Shown piece after piece: positions 1 to 9,178 of a stretch of 64,000 nt of DNA. The position numbers and the translations under genes were made by a program. This DNA comes from Calditrichota bacterium. Its GTDB lineage: Bacteria > Calditrichota > Calditrichia > Calditrichales > Calditrichaceae. The stretch lies in contig JAJRSO010000027.1 in assembly GCA_024278755.1 (NCBI GenBank), positions 1-64,000 on the forward strand, read 5' to 3'. The notes beneath the pieces are model-generated. The model had not been told where the DNA came from and did not search any database. It worked only from the letters and a program-made list of their open reading frames with translations. The first letter of the stretch is position 1. Each line of letters begins with the position of its first letter.

Positions 1-70
1 AAGCGGACTCTCGAATCATAAAGATTTTAAAATAAAAACTTGATTTTAAATACCGCAAAAACACAGGTTT

Positions 71-98
71 CTTTTGTCTTTTGTCTTTTGTCTTTTGT
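71..98. repeat. heptanucleotide tandem repeat (CTTTTGT)4
   Basis: Four perfect copies of the 7-bp unit CTTTTGT lie immediately beyond the stop codon of the minus-strand MFS gene. The unit length is not a multiple of three, but the array is outside the reading frame. Short heptamer arrays in gaps are known from cyanobacteria and some FCB genomes; a second small one lies at 4458-4474. Confidence 0.9.
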
Positions 99-1292
99 CT
101 ATTTCCCCCTTCGTGCGGCAAATAACAAGCAGATCCATACAAATATACCTGCTGCACCAGCTGCAAACCAGAGCATCTCTCCGCCAAAATTTGTGTAAAT
201 ACCGCTGCCAATAACCGGCCCTATCACAAAGGCAAGGGCAAAATTGAAGGATAATAATCCCATATATTTTCCGCGATTATTATCGTTGGCGCGGTTGGCA
301 ATAAATCCGGCCATCATGGGGAAAACCAGCATCTCTCCGACAGACCAGAGCAGAACGGTGAAAAGCGCATAGCGAAAACTTTTTGCAAAGGGTAAAATGG
401 CAAATCCACTGAACAGTAGCAGGCTGCCCCAGGCAATTGTTTTTAACGTGTTTCCTTTTTCCAGCCGGTGTACCAGCGGCATTTCGAAAACAGCCACAAA
501 AATAGCATTGGATGCCGATAAAATTCCGATTTGATTTTCGGCCAAATGATAAGCATTGCGTAGATAAAGGGGCCAGGTATTAAAAAACTGTACAAATAAA
601 AGCCCCATCATTAGTAGCATACTAAGCAGAAAAAGAAAAAAATAATCTTTAAATGGCGAAACATGCACGGCCTTCACGGCCGTATTTTTTTCGGATTTAA
701 AACTGGTTTTTTCTTTGAAAAAATAAACCAGCAGAAGAAATCCGGCCAGACAGGTCAGCCCGTCTATCCAAAATAACCAGTGGTAACTATACAGCGCTAA
801 AAAACCACCCAGAGCCGGCCCGATACTGATACCAAGATTTATTGCCAACCGGTTCAGCGCAAAACCACGGGCACGTAGTTCCGGCGGGCAGACTTCAGAA
901 ACAGCGGTACTGTTTGCAGGACGTAGCGCTTCCGCTGTCATGGCGCTTAAAAAGAGCATTAAGCCAATGAAAAATTTACCGGCTGCATACCCCAACAGAA
1001 TATAACCGATGGATGAAAAAAACAAGCTGACCATCTGTGTCCGGATGGAACCCAAACGGTCGCTTAGCCAGCCGCCGGCATAAGAACCAAGCAGCGCTCC
1101 CAAACCGTATAAACTTACCATTTCGCCGGCTTCACTAATGGTAAATCCCATTTTTTGGGTAAGGTACAGACTCAGAAAAAACAAAACCATAGAGCCGGAT
1201 CGGTTCACAAATACAACGGTAGAAAGGAGCCAGGCGTCACGCGGTAATCCGGCAAAACTTTTTTTATAAGATTTAAACAGGCTTAACAGCAT
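99..1292 (-). CDS. MFS transporter
   Basis: A 397-residue major facilitator superfamily permease with about 12 hydrophobic segments in the inner membrane. The loop between segments 2 and 3 carries the MFS motif A in the form GGWLSDRLG (around residues 77-85), and the N-terminal half is close to the drug/metabolite exporter type. Length is normal for the family. No neighbouring gene suggests the substrate; multidrug efflux and sugar or amino-acid efflux are all possible. The start codon ATG at 1292 is the first Met and gives a short cytoplasmic N-terminus before segment 1. The gene is divergent from the metallophosphoesterase gene across a 113-bp gap. Confidence 0.85.
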   Translation of the reverse strand: MLLSLFKSYKKSFAGLPRDAWLLSTVVFVNRSGSMVLFFLSLYLTQKMGFTISEAGEMVSLYGLGALLGSYAGGWLSDRLGSIRTQMVSLFFSSIGYILLGYAAGKFFIGLMLFLSAMTAEALRPANSTAVSEVCPPELRARGFALNRLAINLGISIGPALGGFLALYSYHWLFWIDGLTCLAGFLLLVYFFKEKTSFKSEKNTAVKAVHVSPFKDYFFLFLLSMLLMMGLLFVQFFNTWPLYLRNAYHLAENQIGILSASNAIFVAVFEMPLVHRLEKGNTLKTIAWGSLLLFSGFAILPFAKSFRYALFTVLLWSVGEMLVFPMMAGFIANRANDNNRGKYMGLLSFNFALAFVIGPVIGSGIYTNFGGEMLWFAAGAAGIFVWICLLFAARRGK

Positions 1293-1405
1293 TAAAAAAT
1301 TCCGTATAAAAGTTTTTTCACAGTAGATTTATTGTAATCCCGTTAATAATTGCGTATTCTCTGCGGCAAAAATTACTCGTCGATCCTCGGTAAAAAAGGT
1401 GTTTC

Positions 1406-2275
1406 ATGCGCATTTATTCTATTTCGGATATTCATATAGATTTTACGGAAAACGCACAATGGATAAAACAAATTTCGGAAAAAAAGTTTAAACAAGATAC
1501 ACTGATTTTTGCCGGCGACGCGGCGCATGATTTGCAGATGCTTCAGAATGGGCTGCTTCAATTGAGATCAAAATTTCAGAATATTTTTTTTGTCCCCGGC
1601 AATCATGATTTGTGGATACATAATTCGGACTGGAACGATTCATTGGAAAAATTCGAAGCGCTTATAACGTGGTGCTACGAACAGGGAATTTATACAATTC
1701 CTAAAAAAGTGGGATTGAATGATCCGTATCCTTTACGCATTGTGCCTCTTTTTTCCTGGTACAGCGGCCCGGAAAATGGGGCGGATAGTCTTTATCTGAA
1801 AAAACCGGGAGAAGATCCACAAAACCGTATGTGGAGCGATAACTATTATATCCGCTGGCCGCAGAATGATACAGACTTTCATGCTCCGTCCTATTTTGCC
1901 GCCTTAAACGAAAATGCGCTTATGGAACAATCTGAATTGCCGGTGCTTTCATTTAGCCATTTCCTGCCGCGTCAGGAGATGATGTTCGGTGAATCGCTGA
2001 AACCCGATCCGGAAAAGATACGCAAATTCGACCGGAATCCGCAGTTTAATTTCAGCCGTGTGGCCGGTTCGAATTACATTGAAAAACAGATCCGGCAGCT
2101 AAATTCTGTGGTTCATCTTTATGGACATCAGCATATCAACCGGGATCGTGTGCTGGATGGTGTGCGTTATGTGGCCCATTGTCTGGGATACCCCAAAGAA
2201 CGGTCATGGGGCATGGTTAAAGGGATTGAACGGGGATTGAAACGGATATGGGACACGGAGAAGGGAATGTGTTGA
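1406..2275 (+). CDS. calcineurin-like metallophosphoesterase
   Basis: A 289-residue soluble protein with all dinuclear-metal phosphoesterase motifs in order: DIHIDF near residue 8, FAGDAAHD near 36-43, GNHDLW near 65-70, a SHF histidine near 182 and GHQH near 237. This predicts a Mn/Fe-type active site that hydrolyses a phosphomono- or diester; the substrate is unknown. The start ATG at 1406 follows a GGTG purine-rich stretch and keeps the first metal-binding motif at the N-terminus. It stands alone, converging on the receiver gene with an 11-bp gap. No signal peptide, so probably cytoplasmic. Confidence 0.85.
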   Translation: MRIYSISDIHIDFTENAQWIKQISEKKFKQDTLIFAGDAAHDLQMLQNGLLQLRSKFQNIFFVPGNHDLWIHNSDWNDSLEKFEALITWCYEQGIYTIPKKVGLNDPYPLRIVPLFSWYSGPENGADSLYLKKPGEDPQNRMWSDNYYIRWPQNDTDFHAPSYFAALNENALMEQSELPVLSFSHFLPRQEMMFGESLKPDPEKIRKFDRNPQFNFSRVAGSNYIEKQIRQLNSVVHLYGHQHINRDRVLDGVRYVAHCLGYPKERSWGMVKGIERGLKRIWDTEKGMC

Positions 2276-2279
2276 TCGT

Positions 2280-2299
2280 ATCAATGCTAACGCATTGAT
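2280..2299. terminator. short hairpin between convergent genes
   Basis: An 8-bp perfect stem, ATCAATGC with GCATTGAT around a TAAC loop, sits between two convergent genes and includes the stop codon of the minus-strand receiver gene. There is no clear T-tract, so it is only a weak candidate for a bidirectional terminator. Confidence 0.3.
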
Positions 2300-2658
2300 T
2301 CCACCAGATTTTTCAGATCGCTGATGCCAAAAGGTTTTTTTAAGAATTTTTGATTTTCCCGGGAAAGCTCCGGCATTGTGTCGCTATTCTTATCATAGCC
2401 GGACATAAATATCACCGGCCGGTTCGGAGCCAGTTCATTTATTTTTTCAAAGGTCTCCTCCCCTGACATATTTGGCATAAACAGATCGATTAAAAAGAGA
2501 TCGATTTCATCTTTATGTTTGCGAACTGCTTCAAGCGCCTGAAAGCCATCTTCGGCAATAATCGAATCGATATTCAGCAGGCTTAAGACTTCCGAAATAA
2601 TTTCGCGCAAGGCTTCTTCGTCGTCCACGATAAGAGCGGTTTTTATTTCTTTTGACAC
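2287..2658 (-). CDS. single-domain response regulator (CheY-like receiver)
   Basis: A 123-residue protein made only of a receiver domain. The acidic pair VDDEE (residues 11-15), the phospho-acceptor Asp in LFLIDLFMPN (near 57), the switch Ser in IFMSGYD (near 86) and the Lys in KKPF (near 107) are all present. It should therefore be phosphorylated by a histidine kinase, and it must act through protein contacts because it has no output domain. No kinase is encoded nearby, so its partner is elsewhere in the genome. It is divergent from the sodium:solute symporter gene. Confidence 0.9.
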   Translation of the reverse strand: MSKEIKTALIVDDEEALREIISEVLSLLNIDSIIAEDGFQALEAVRKHKDEIDLFLIDLFMPNMSGEETFEKINELAPNRPVIFMSGYDKNSDTMPELSRENQKFLKKPFGISDLKNLVESMR

Positions 2659-2921
2659 TTGATAAACTCCGAATTTTATGGCAGGTTATTGTATTGATTC
2701 GACGGTACGGTCTTAAACTTTAACATAAAGTTCCTTTAAATTTCAATATCTCCGTGTGCGTTGGGTCACAGTTGGATACACAAAAATACGGAGAATGTAT
2801 ACTAAAATTATTTTTGATTTATTGAAGTTTAATAGTCAATTTAACACGGAAAAGTGTAAGTGAATTGTTATAGCCGCACAGAGTCGGCGGCTTGGTTTAA
2901 GCGAACAACGGGAGTGCGTGT

Positions 2922-4412
2922 ATGGGTTTTACAACAATTGATGTGGTTATTGTGTTGGCTTTTCTGACGATGGTAGCAGTTATCGGGTCTTTATCCGGCG
3001 GGAAACAGAGATCAACCAAAGATTATTTTCTTGGCGGTACGGGTGTGCCTTGGTGGGCGGCGGCCTTTTCCATTGTTGCGGCCGAAACCAGCAGCCTAAC
3101 CTTTATCAGCCTGCCCGGCGTGGCCTATATTGGCAATCTTAATTTTTTACAACTGACGCTGGGTTATCTTACTGCCCGGATACTTATCGCACTATTTTTT
3201 CTTCCTGCTTATAAAAAAGGAAAGCTGACCACAGCTTATGCTTTTCTGGAGCAGCGTTTTGGCCATCGACTGCGCCGCTATTCCTCGGTTGTTTTTATAT
3301 TTACCCGCATTGCCGCCGACGGTGTGCGTCTGTTTGCCACCGCCATTCCTTTAGCGCTTATTTTTAAAACAACCGCTTTTTTTCAAACGTGGAGCAATAC
3401 GGAAATATATGTTACTTCCATTCTTATGATTGCGGCAATCTCTTTGGTTTATACGTATACGGGAGGCGTAAAAGGGGTTATCTGGGCAGATGTGACGCAA
3501 ATGTCCATTTATATCGGCGGCGCTTTAATTGCCCTTTACCTGCTGCTGGGTCAGACGCCTTCCTCTGTTGTCCTGGGAGACAAACTCGAAATCTTTAATT
3601 TTGATTTCAGCGATTCTTTTTTAGGGTTCTTTCGAGAACCGTACACATTTTGGGGCGCTTTTGTCGGCGGGACTTTTTTGTCGCTGGCGTCGCACGGAAC
3701 GGATCAGCTTATTGTGCAAAAACTGTTAAGCACCCGAAGCTTACGGGATAGCCAAAAAGCAATTGTAGCCAGCGCCATTATGGTTATGCTGCAGTTTATC
3801 CTTTTCATGGCCGTGGGTATGCTGCTGTATAAATTTTTTAAGGCAATTCCGGTAAATGATCCGAGTGCGCCTTTCCACCGTCCGGACGAAATTTTCCCTT
3901 ATTATATTATTCATAGTTTACCGATTGGTATTAAAGGCATTATTGTAGCCGGACTCTTTGCGGCCGGTATGTCCACACTGGCCGGTTCGATGAGTTCCAT
4001 GTCCAGTTCGGTTATGTTTGATTTATATCGTCCGCTTTCAAAGAAACAGATATCGGCTGAAAAAGAGCTCAGAATTTCACGGGTGATTACAATCGCGGCC
4101 GGGCTTATTCTGATCTTCGTAGCCTTCTTTTTTATTTCAATCAGCCATTCCGTTGTCGAAATTGCCCTTGCCATTGCTTCTATAACTTACGGCGGCCTGC
4201 TGGGTGTTTTTCTGCTGGGATTATTCTTTAGACAAGTTACGGAAAAAGGCGCTCTAATCGGGTTTAGCGCGGGCATCGTAGCAATGCTCTCGGTCAGTTT
4301 GCAGCCGATTATAATGGGGCGCCCGCCCTATATGCACTGGACATGGTTTGTCTTTCTCGGCACCTTGGTGACCCTGCTTGTGGGCAACCTGTTCCGGAAA
4401 AGGTCTGAATAA
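2922..4412 (+). CDS. sodium:solute symporter (SSS family)
   Basis: A 496-residue inner-membrane protein with about 13 hydrophobic segments. The N-terminal stretch STKDYFLGG followed by WWAAAFSIVAAETSSLTF (around residues 31-60) is typical of the SSS family, which couples Na+ entry to uptake of sugars, amino acids, carboxylates or vitamins. The substrate cannot be read from the sequence. A GGGAG ribosome-binding site lies 10 bases before the ATG at 2922. The 263-bp gap upstream, shared with the receiver gene, holds no promoter I can assign with confidence. Confidence 0.88.
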   Translation: MGFTTIDVVIVLAFLTMVAVIGSLSGGKQRSTKDYFLGGTGVPWWAAAFSIVAAETSSLTFISLPGVAYIGNLNFLQLTLGYLTARILIALFFLPAYKKGKLTTAYAFLEQRFGHRLRRYSSVVFIFTRIAADGVRLFATAIPLALIFKTTAFFQTWSNTEIYVTSILMIAAISLVYTYTGGVKGVIWADVTQMSIYIGGALIALYLLLGQTPSSVVLGDKLEIFNFDFSDSFLGFFREPYTFWGAFVGGTFLSLASHGTDQLIVQKLLSTRSLRDSQKAIVASAIMVMLQFILFMAVGMLLYKFFKAIPVNDPSAPFHRPDEIFPYYIIHSLPIGIKGIIVAGLFAAGMSTLAGSMSSMSSSVMFDLYRPLSKKQISAEKELRISRVITIAAGLILIFVAFFFISISHSVVEIALAIASITYGGLLGVFLLGLFFRQVTEKGALIGFSAGIVAMLSVSLQPIIMGRPPYMHWTWFVFLGTLVTLLVGNLFRKRSE

Positions 4413-4475
4413 TATATTTTAAATTTTGGATTTTGAATTTTAAATGAGAAATTTTTTACTAATGACTAATGACTT
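4413..4475. repeat. AT-rich intergenic repeat fragment with heptamer repeat
   Basis: The gap between the convergent symporter and dinB genes starts with an AT-rich stretch around TTTGGATTTTGAATTTTAAA (4424-4443). This resembles one arm of the longer imperfect palindromes at 50170-50410 and 53707-53856. It is followed by 2.4 copies of ACTAATG at 4458-4474. It looks like the remnant of a dispersed intergenic repeat; no gene is present. Confidence 0.5.
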
Positions 4476-5690
4476 TCATTTGGTCAGTGCGGGGTTGTGT
4501 AAAATATAACCGCCGGAATCCATACGGTATTTGCGTTTGAGCTCCAGTGTATCCGCCGGCATCAGCGCCATAAAACCAAAACGGCTGCGGATATCATCCA
4601 CGGCGCTGTTCAGCGATTCCCGCCTTGTCTGCTCATTAAACAGGCTGCGCTGATAATTCTGCGGTTCGATTTGTGAAACAGAAACGCCGGCATGCCGGAT
4701 ACGGATACGGCGCAGGCGCCGTTCGGAAAAGATGCTCTCGACCACGGTAAACAGGTCGCCGCTGTCATTAGACGGATATTCCAGACTCCGGGTTTGTGCA
4801 TGGCGTTTAAAATCCGAGTAGCCGATTTTTACACCTACCGTACGGCAGAGCAGATTTTGCCGACGCAGCTTTTTGGCGATGCGTTCGGTGAGGTACTGCA
4901 AGGTGCCTTTTATGATTCTCATATCCGATGTATCCTCTTCAAAACTGGTTTCCCGGCTGATCTGACGGGGAATGATTCTGCGTTCTACGGGACGCGGGTC
5001 GATTCCGTTGGCGTAATTCCATATTTTAATTCCGTTTTTACCGAAAAGCTGTTCCAGTACCATTTTGGACAACCGGGCAAGTTCGCCTACGGTAAAAATA
5101 CGTAAATCCAGTAACCGCTCTTTGGCGGCGCGTCCGATACCGGGTAGGACATCCACCGAAAGCGGCGCTAAAAATTCCTTCTCTTGTCCGGCGGGTACGC
5201 AGACCACTCCCGCGGGTTTTTTTAATCCGGAGGCGATGCGGGCTGTTACTTTGCTGTTGCCGATTCCCACGGAAAGCGTGACGCCGGTGCGCCGATAAAC
5301 ATCTTTTTTTATAGCGTCGGCAATCCACTGCAACGAGGGATACAGATGAACCGCTCCGCTTAAATCGAGATAGGCATCATCCAGTGAGGTAAATTCTACC
5401 TGTGGTGTGTATTTTAGGTAGACTTCCTGGAAAACTTCGGATACGGCGCGGTAGTGTTCGTAGCAGCCTTTTAGAAAAACTGCCTGTGGACAAAGCGTTT
5501 TTGCTTTGGACAAAGGCATGCCGGTGCGGACACCCAGCGCGCGCGCTTCGTAACTGGCCGTATGCACCACGCCGCGCTGGTTTTCTTTTCCGCCTACGAT
5601 TACAGGATTGCCGCGCAGCCGGGGATTAAAGCCCTGTTCCACCGAAGCAAAAAATGCATCGGCGTCAATATGAAAAATGGTTTTGTGCAT
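4476..5690 (-). CDS. dinB: DNA polymerase IV (Y-family)
   Basis: A 404-residue translesion polymerase. The first catalytic Asp is in FHIDADAFFASVEQ (residues 6-19) and the palm motif is SLDDAYLDLSG (near 103-113). A helix-hairpin-helix (VLPGIGRAAKERLL, near 177-190) and the little-finger domain follow. The sequence QRSLF near residue 343 fits a beta-clamp-binding motif. The usual SxDE catalytic motif reads SLDD here, an Asp in place of the Glu, and I checked this in the codons. The last 50 residues extend past the clamp motif, as in several DinB homologues. It converges on the symporter gene; no SOS box was identified. Confidence 0.9.
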   Translation of the reverse strand: MHKTIFHIDADAFFASVEQGFNPRLRGNPVIVGGKENQRGVVHTASYEARALGVRTGMPLSKAKTLCPQAVFLKGCYEHYRAVSEVFQEVYLKYTPQVEFTSLDDAYLDLSGAVHLYPSLQWIADAIKKDVYRRTGVTLSVGIGNSKVTARIASGLKKPAGVVCVPAGQEKEFLAPLSVDVLPGIGRAAKERLLDLRIFTVGELARLSKMVLEQLFGKNGIKIWNYANGIDPRPVERRIIPRQISRETSFEEDTSDMRIIKGTLQYLTERIAKKLRRQNLLCRTVGVKIGYSDFKRHAQTRSLEYPSNDSGDLFTVVESIFSERRLRRIRIRHAGVSVSQIEPQNYQRSLFNEQTRRESLNSAVDDIRSRFGFMALMPADTLELKRKYRMDSGGYILHNPALTK

Positions 5691-5876
5691 TTATAATTTC
5701 CAATTTACAGAAACTTTTAAGTTCTGTGCGATTCACTTGTATCCGGTTAAAAAAACATCAATAGAAAATATCGGGTATATCAATGGCTGGGTTAGCCGTA
5801 TTGCTATTTCATCTTAGCTGACACTCCTTTTGGGGACAAGTATGATTTGGAATATGAAAGCACTGCATTTCTTATC

Positions 5877-8800
5877 TTAATTTTCCATAGATAAGGACAG
5901 TTTAATAATTCCATTGGCGTTTAGCAGATCAAAACGGGCGGCTAAATCTTTTTCATCCCCGATTTCATTACCCTCAATAAAATGAATATCGAGTATGCCG
6001 TTCGCCTTGTAGCCGGTACGGATATAGTTCAGTTCATCGAGGCATAAACTCCAGCCTTCCAGCCAGTTGTTCAGCGCCTCTTTTTGCTGTGGACTGCCGG
6101 TAAAATGAATAAGTAAATCGATGTCACTGCCAGCCTGTGCGGTGGCCGTGCCTGTACTGCCCAGCACATAAACGGCTTTTACGCCAAAGCGGGTCGGTTT
6201 TAACTGGGCGGCCAGACTTTTGGCCATCTGCATACGCCATTTTCCGTGGTCTTCAATTTTAACCGTCGATAGATTGTCGTCGGCAAAGTGTTTAACGGAA
6301 CCGCTTACCGGAGGCGATAATACAGCGGCGGCTCTATTCATATCGGCATTCATTAATATTTTTAGCGTTAAACCGCGGGTTACCGCAGGTACATGAATCA
6401 CACGTATTTCGGCATTTAAATGTTCAAATTCAGGTAAAAGATGGCTGAGTTCGCTGGGAGAATTGTTTAAAAAGGTGCTGTTAAATACAACCTCGGTTTC
6501 ATCCGGATATAAAGGCAAATAACGGATATTCGCTTCAACCAGATCCTGGAAAAAATGGGTTCCAAAAGAAAGGTCGGGTACATAATTACCTTTTTTGCGT
6601 GCAATCTCAATCAAAATGGAGGTGTTGTTTATATCCGAATAAGTGACATTAACCCCCAGTTTAATATCGCCGCGGCTGCCCCAGCGACCAGGCCCCATCA
6701 GGATAAACCGTTTTTTTGGCAGGATTTTATTTAAACGTCCGATGACGCGGCCAATTTCTTTAAGTCGATCCAGGCTGTCGATTTCACTGTATTTTTCGGG
6801 AACCACATACACAATATATTCGATGTTATCCACAATACCGTTGGATACATAGCGGTCGGCGGAAAAAATGTAACGTGCTTTAGGAATGCTGGCCGGAATA
6901 TTTGCCGGAGCGCTTTGCCGCGAATAGCTTTGCGGCCGACATTGCAACAGATAAAAGTTTTTACCGTCATGGGCAAATTCAATATCCACCGGGGTGGCCA
7001 GTTTATTTTGCAGCTCCTTTATCAGTACGTTCATTTGCTGTAAAAATGGGGTGTCTTTAAACAATCCTTCAAAGGTTACGGCTAAATCGGCCTCTTGAAA
7101 ATCGGTATTAAAGCCCGGGCTTGTTAAATTGCCGTGCTCGATTACGGAGGTAACTTTTTCGATGGCCGGATATTCGTTACCGATTTCTTTAAACAGAGTG
7201 CGTAACTCAACGGTTTCGAAGGTGTTTTTTTCCAGATTGATTACATCGGCTTTCTGCGGCGAATAGCGGATGATTTCATCGGGGCTCACATTGGTACGCA
7301 GTCCGGGTTGTCCCGGCGCGATAAGAACCGGATAGTCGTCGCCAAGCCGGTCAACAGCCCGGGTTCCCAAACCGGGAACGAGGCGGATTAAACCGTCTTC
7401 TTTTTTGATGCGCGGCGACCAGCGGAATTCATTATTGCTAAACGCCACACCTGCAAAGGCCGGCAGGAAGTATTTGCCCGCTTTTTGTCCGATGACTTCC
7501 TGGATCATAATACCCATTTCCTCGTGAAAATCGATTAGTCCGCGCTCGATACGGTATTCGATGGGGTCGGGCCCGATGGTGGAAGCATACACTTCGGCGA
7601 TGGCGTCGAGCAGAGCTTCGAGGCGCTCGTGTTTGCTACCCTGGTTGGCCACAAACAAACTTTTATATTTCCCGGAAAAAGCCGAACCGAGACTGTCTTC
7701 GAGCAGACTGGAACTGCGTACGACCAGTGGGATATCGCCAAAATCATCCAGCGCCACCGACAGGCCTTTTACCATATCGTTAGGGAAATGGGAATTTTTA
7801 AATAACTGAATTACATGGGGATATTCCCGTTTTACATCTTCTTTGGATTTATATTTTTGTTCCAAAATTTCATCCAAATTATTGTGGTGCATAAAATGAA
7901 TCATCGAATCGGATGAAATATACCAGGTTTTGGGAATACTGATTTGCTCCAGAATGCCGGGAACAAAATCGGACTGCTGAATGATACGGTTGGCTAAAAA
8001 CATGCCGGCGCTTTTTCCACCCAGCTTACCGTGGCTGCCGATGGGGAAAATCATACGTTCGAACAGGTAATTAAAATCCAGCACCCGCACATAATTTTTT
8101 GCGATATTTATAAATTCCAGTTGGTCGCTAAAGAAACGGCGAATCAGAGAGGCGCGCACACCGATACGTGTGGAAGGTGAAAGCTCCATACCGACCGGGT
8201 TTAACTGGTAGTAGCGTCGGATGGCTTCGCTAATATCGGTAAGCGAGCTGTTGCTGTTGGCGATGGCCCGTACCAGAAAGCTGGTTTTGTCTTCCTGCAT
8301 CCATTGCTGAATGCGGCGTAATATCTGGGAATTGGAAAGATGCTTCTTGGCGACTTCAAAAATCTGCGTACTCAGCGTATTCATATCGCCAAAGGCGCCT
8401 TTATGCAGGGGCACATTGGTTTCGCTCTTGGAATCTTCTTCCACACTGTGCAGGGTCGGATTAAATTTTTGCAGTAAAACACTGGCCTCGTCCACACCCT
8501 GCCACACGAGATAATTAAGCATCTTACGCGAAATACGGAAGAACAGATCCGAATCGGTTCGGCGCAGCAATTCCAGTACCACTTTCCATTCGCTTGATTT
8601 GCGAGAACCCATATGCTCTTTGGTATCTTCCCAGCGATTGAAAACGGCTTTCAGTTTCTGGTACATCAGATAGTGGGAAATACGGGTCGCAACGGAATCG
8701 AGCAGTCTCTTTTCATCTGTTAAAAACGGCCCCACATCCAGTTCCGGCTTTTCTTCATCATAACACACGCAAATGGAGCCAACAACCTGGTCTTGCAGAA

Positions 8801-9062
8801 CAATATCGGATGAAAGCGCCCAGAGTGAATTCTTGATGCTGCGACTGGAAAAAACTTTGGAGCGGTATGTGATTTTTGCGCGGCAAATTTCAGGGTACTG
8901 GAAAGCGGGGGGGATAAGCATGGCAATTCGATGTAAAATTTCATCCAGTCCGAGGTCGCTTTCGCGCAGTAGTTCCTCCACTTCGTATAAACAGTTCAGT
9001 TCTTTTACGCGGTCTTCTAAGCTGTCAATAAGTTTATCGAGGGAAACTTTGGGGTCGGTCAT
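5877..9062 (-). CDS. GAF-like / PEP-pyruvate-binding / nucleotidyltransferase multidomain protein
   Basis: A 1061-residue soluble protein. Residues 1-135 look like a GAF-type sensor with a coiled-coil start. Residues about 340-715 form a PPDK/PEP-synthase N-terminal ATP-grasp domain: GGKSAGM near 345, VVRSSSLLEDSLGSAFSGKY near 450-470, and a closing LLQCRPQ near 710. Residues about 720-900 contain a GPGRWGS segment found in dikinase-like proteins of unknown role. A C-terminal MNT-type nucleotidyltransferase domain has GS-to-SDIDLL near 970-985 and LDIHF near 1025. I find no phosphohistidine swivel motif and no PEP-binding barrel, so it is not a PEP synthase. A regulatory or signalling phosphotransferase is inferred. 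Transcription follows gdhA on the same strand, but a strong terminator lies between. Confidence 0.75.
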   Translation of the reverse strand: MTDPKVSLDKLIDSLEDRVKELNCLYEVEELLRESDLGLDEILHRIAMLIPPAFQYPEICRAKITYRSKVFSSRSIKNSLWALSSDIVLQDQVVGSICVCYDEEKPELDVGPFLTDEKRLLDSVATRISHYLMYQKLKAVFNRWEDTKEHMGSRKSSEWKVVLELLRRTDSDLFFRISRKMLNYLVWQGVDEASVLLQKFNPTLHSVEEDSKSETNVPLHKGAFGDMNTLSTQIFEVAKKHLSNSQILRRIQQWMQEDKTSFLVRAIANSNSSLTDISEAIRRYYQLNPVGMELSPSTRIGVRASLIRRFFSDQLEFINIAKNYVRVLDFNYLFERMIFPIGSHGKLGGKSAGMFLANRIIQQSDFVPGILEQISIPKTWYISSDSMIHFMHHNNLDEILEQKYKSKEDVKREYPHVIQLFKNSHFPNDMVKGLSVALDDFGDIPLVVRSSSLLEDSLGSAFSGKYKSLFVANQGSKHERLEALLDAIAEVYASTIGPDPIEYRIERGLIDFHEEMGIMIQEVIGQKAGKYFLPAFAGVAFSNNEFRWSPRIKKEDGLIRLVPGLGTRAVDRLGDDYPVLIAPGQPGLRTNVSPDEIIRYSPQKADVINLEKNTFETVELRTLFKEIGNEYPAIEKVTSVIEHGNLTSPGFNTDFQEADLAVTFEGLFKDTPFLQQMNVLIKELQNKLATPVDIEFAHDGKNFYLLQCRPQSYSRQSAPANIPASIPKARYIFSADRYVSNGIVDNIEYIVYVVPEKYSEIDSLDRLKEIGRVIGRLNKILPKKRFILMGPGRWGSRGDIKLGVNVTYSDINNTSILIEIARKKGNYVPDLSFGTHFFQDLVEANIRYLPLYPDETEVVFNSTFLNNSPSELSHLLPEFEHLNAEIRVIHVPAVTRGLTLKILMNADMNRAAAVLSPPVSGSVKHFADDNLSTVKIEDHGKWRMQMAKSLAAQLKPTRFGVKAVYVLGSTGTATAQAGSDIDLLIHFTGSPQQKEALNNWLEGWSLCLDELNYIRTGYKANGILDIHFIEGNEIGDEKDLAARFDLLNANGIIKLSLSMEN

Positions 9063-9093
9063 ATTCTGCCTACCTTTTTTTTTGAAAGAATAT

Positions 9094-9128
9094 AAAAAAT
9101 CCGGTAGTTAGAAGCTACCGGATTTTTT
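9094..9128 (-). terminator. intrinsic terminator after gdhA
   Basis: A 14-bp perfect stem (9094-9107 with 9115-9128) and a 7-base loop, ending in T-runs on both strands because the arms end in A6/T6. Placed 51 bp downstream of the gdhA stop codon on the minus strand, it should end the gdhA transcript before the dikinase-like gene. Confidence 0.85.
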
Positions 9129-9178
9129 TCTTAAGCGGGCAAAACCCGTTTAACACGGGTTTGAATAAATGGTAAGGA

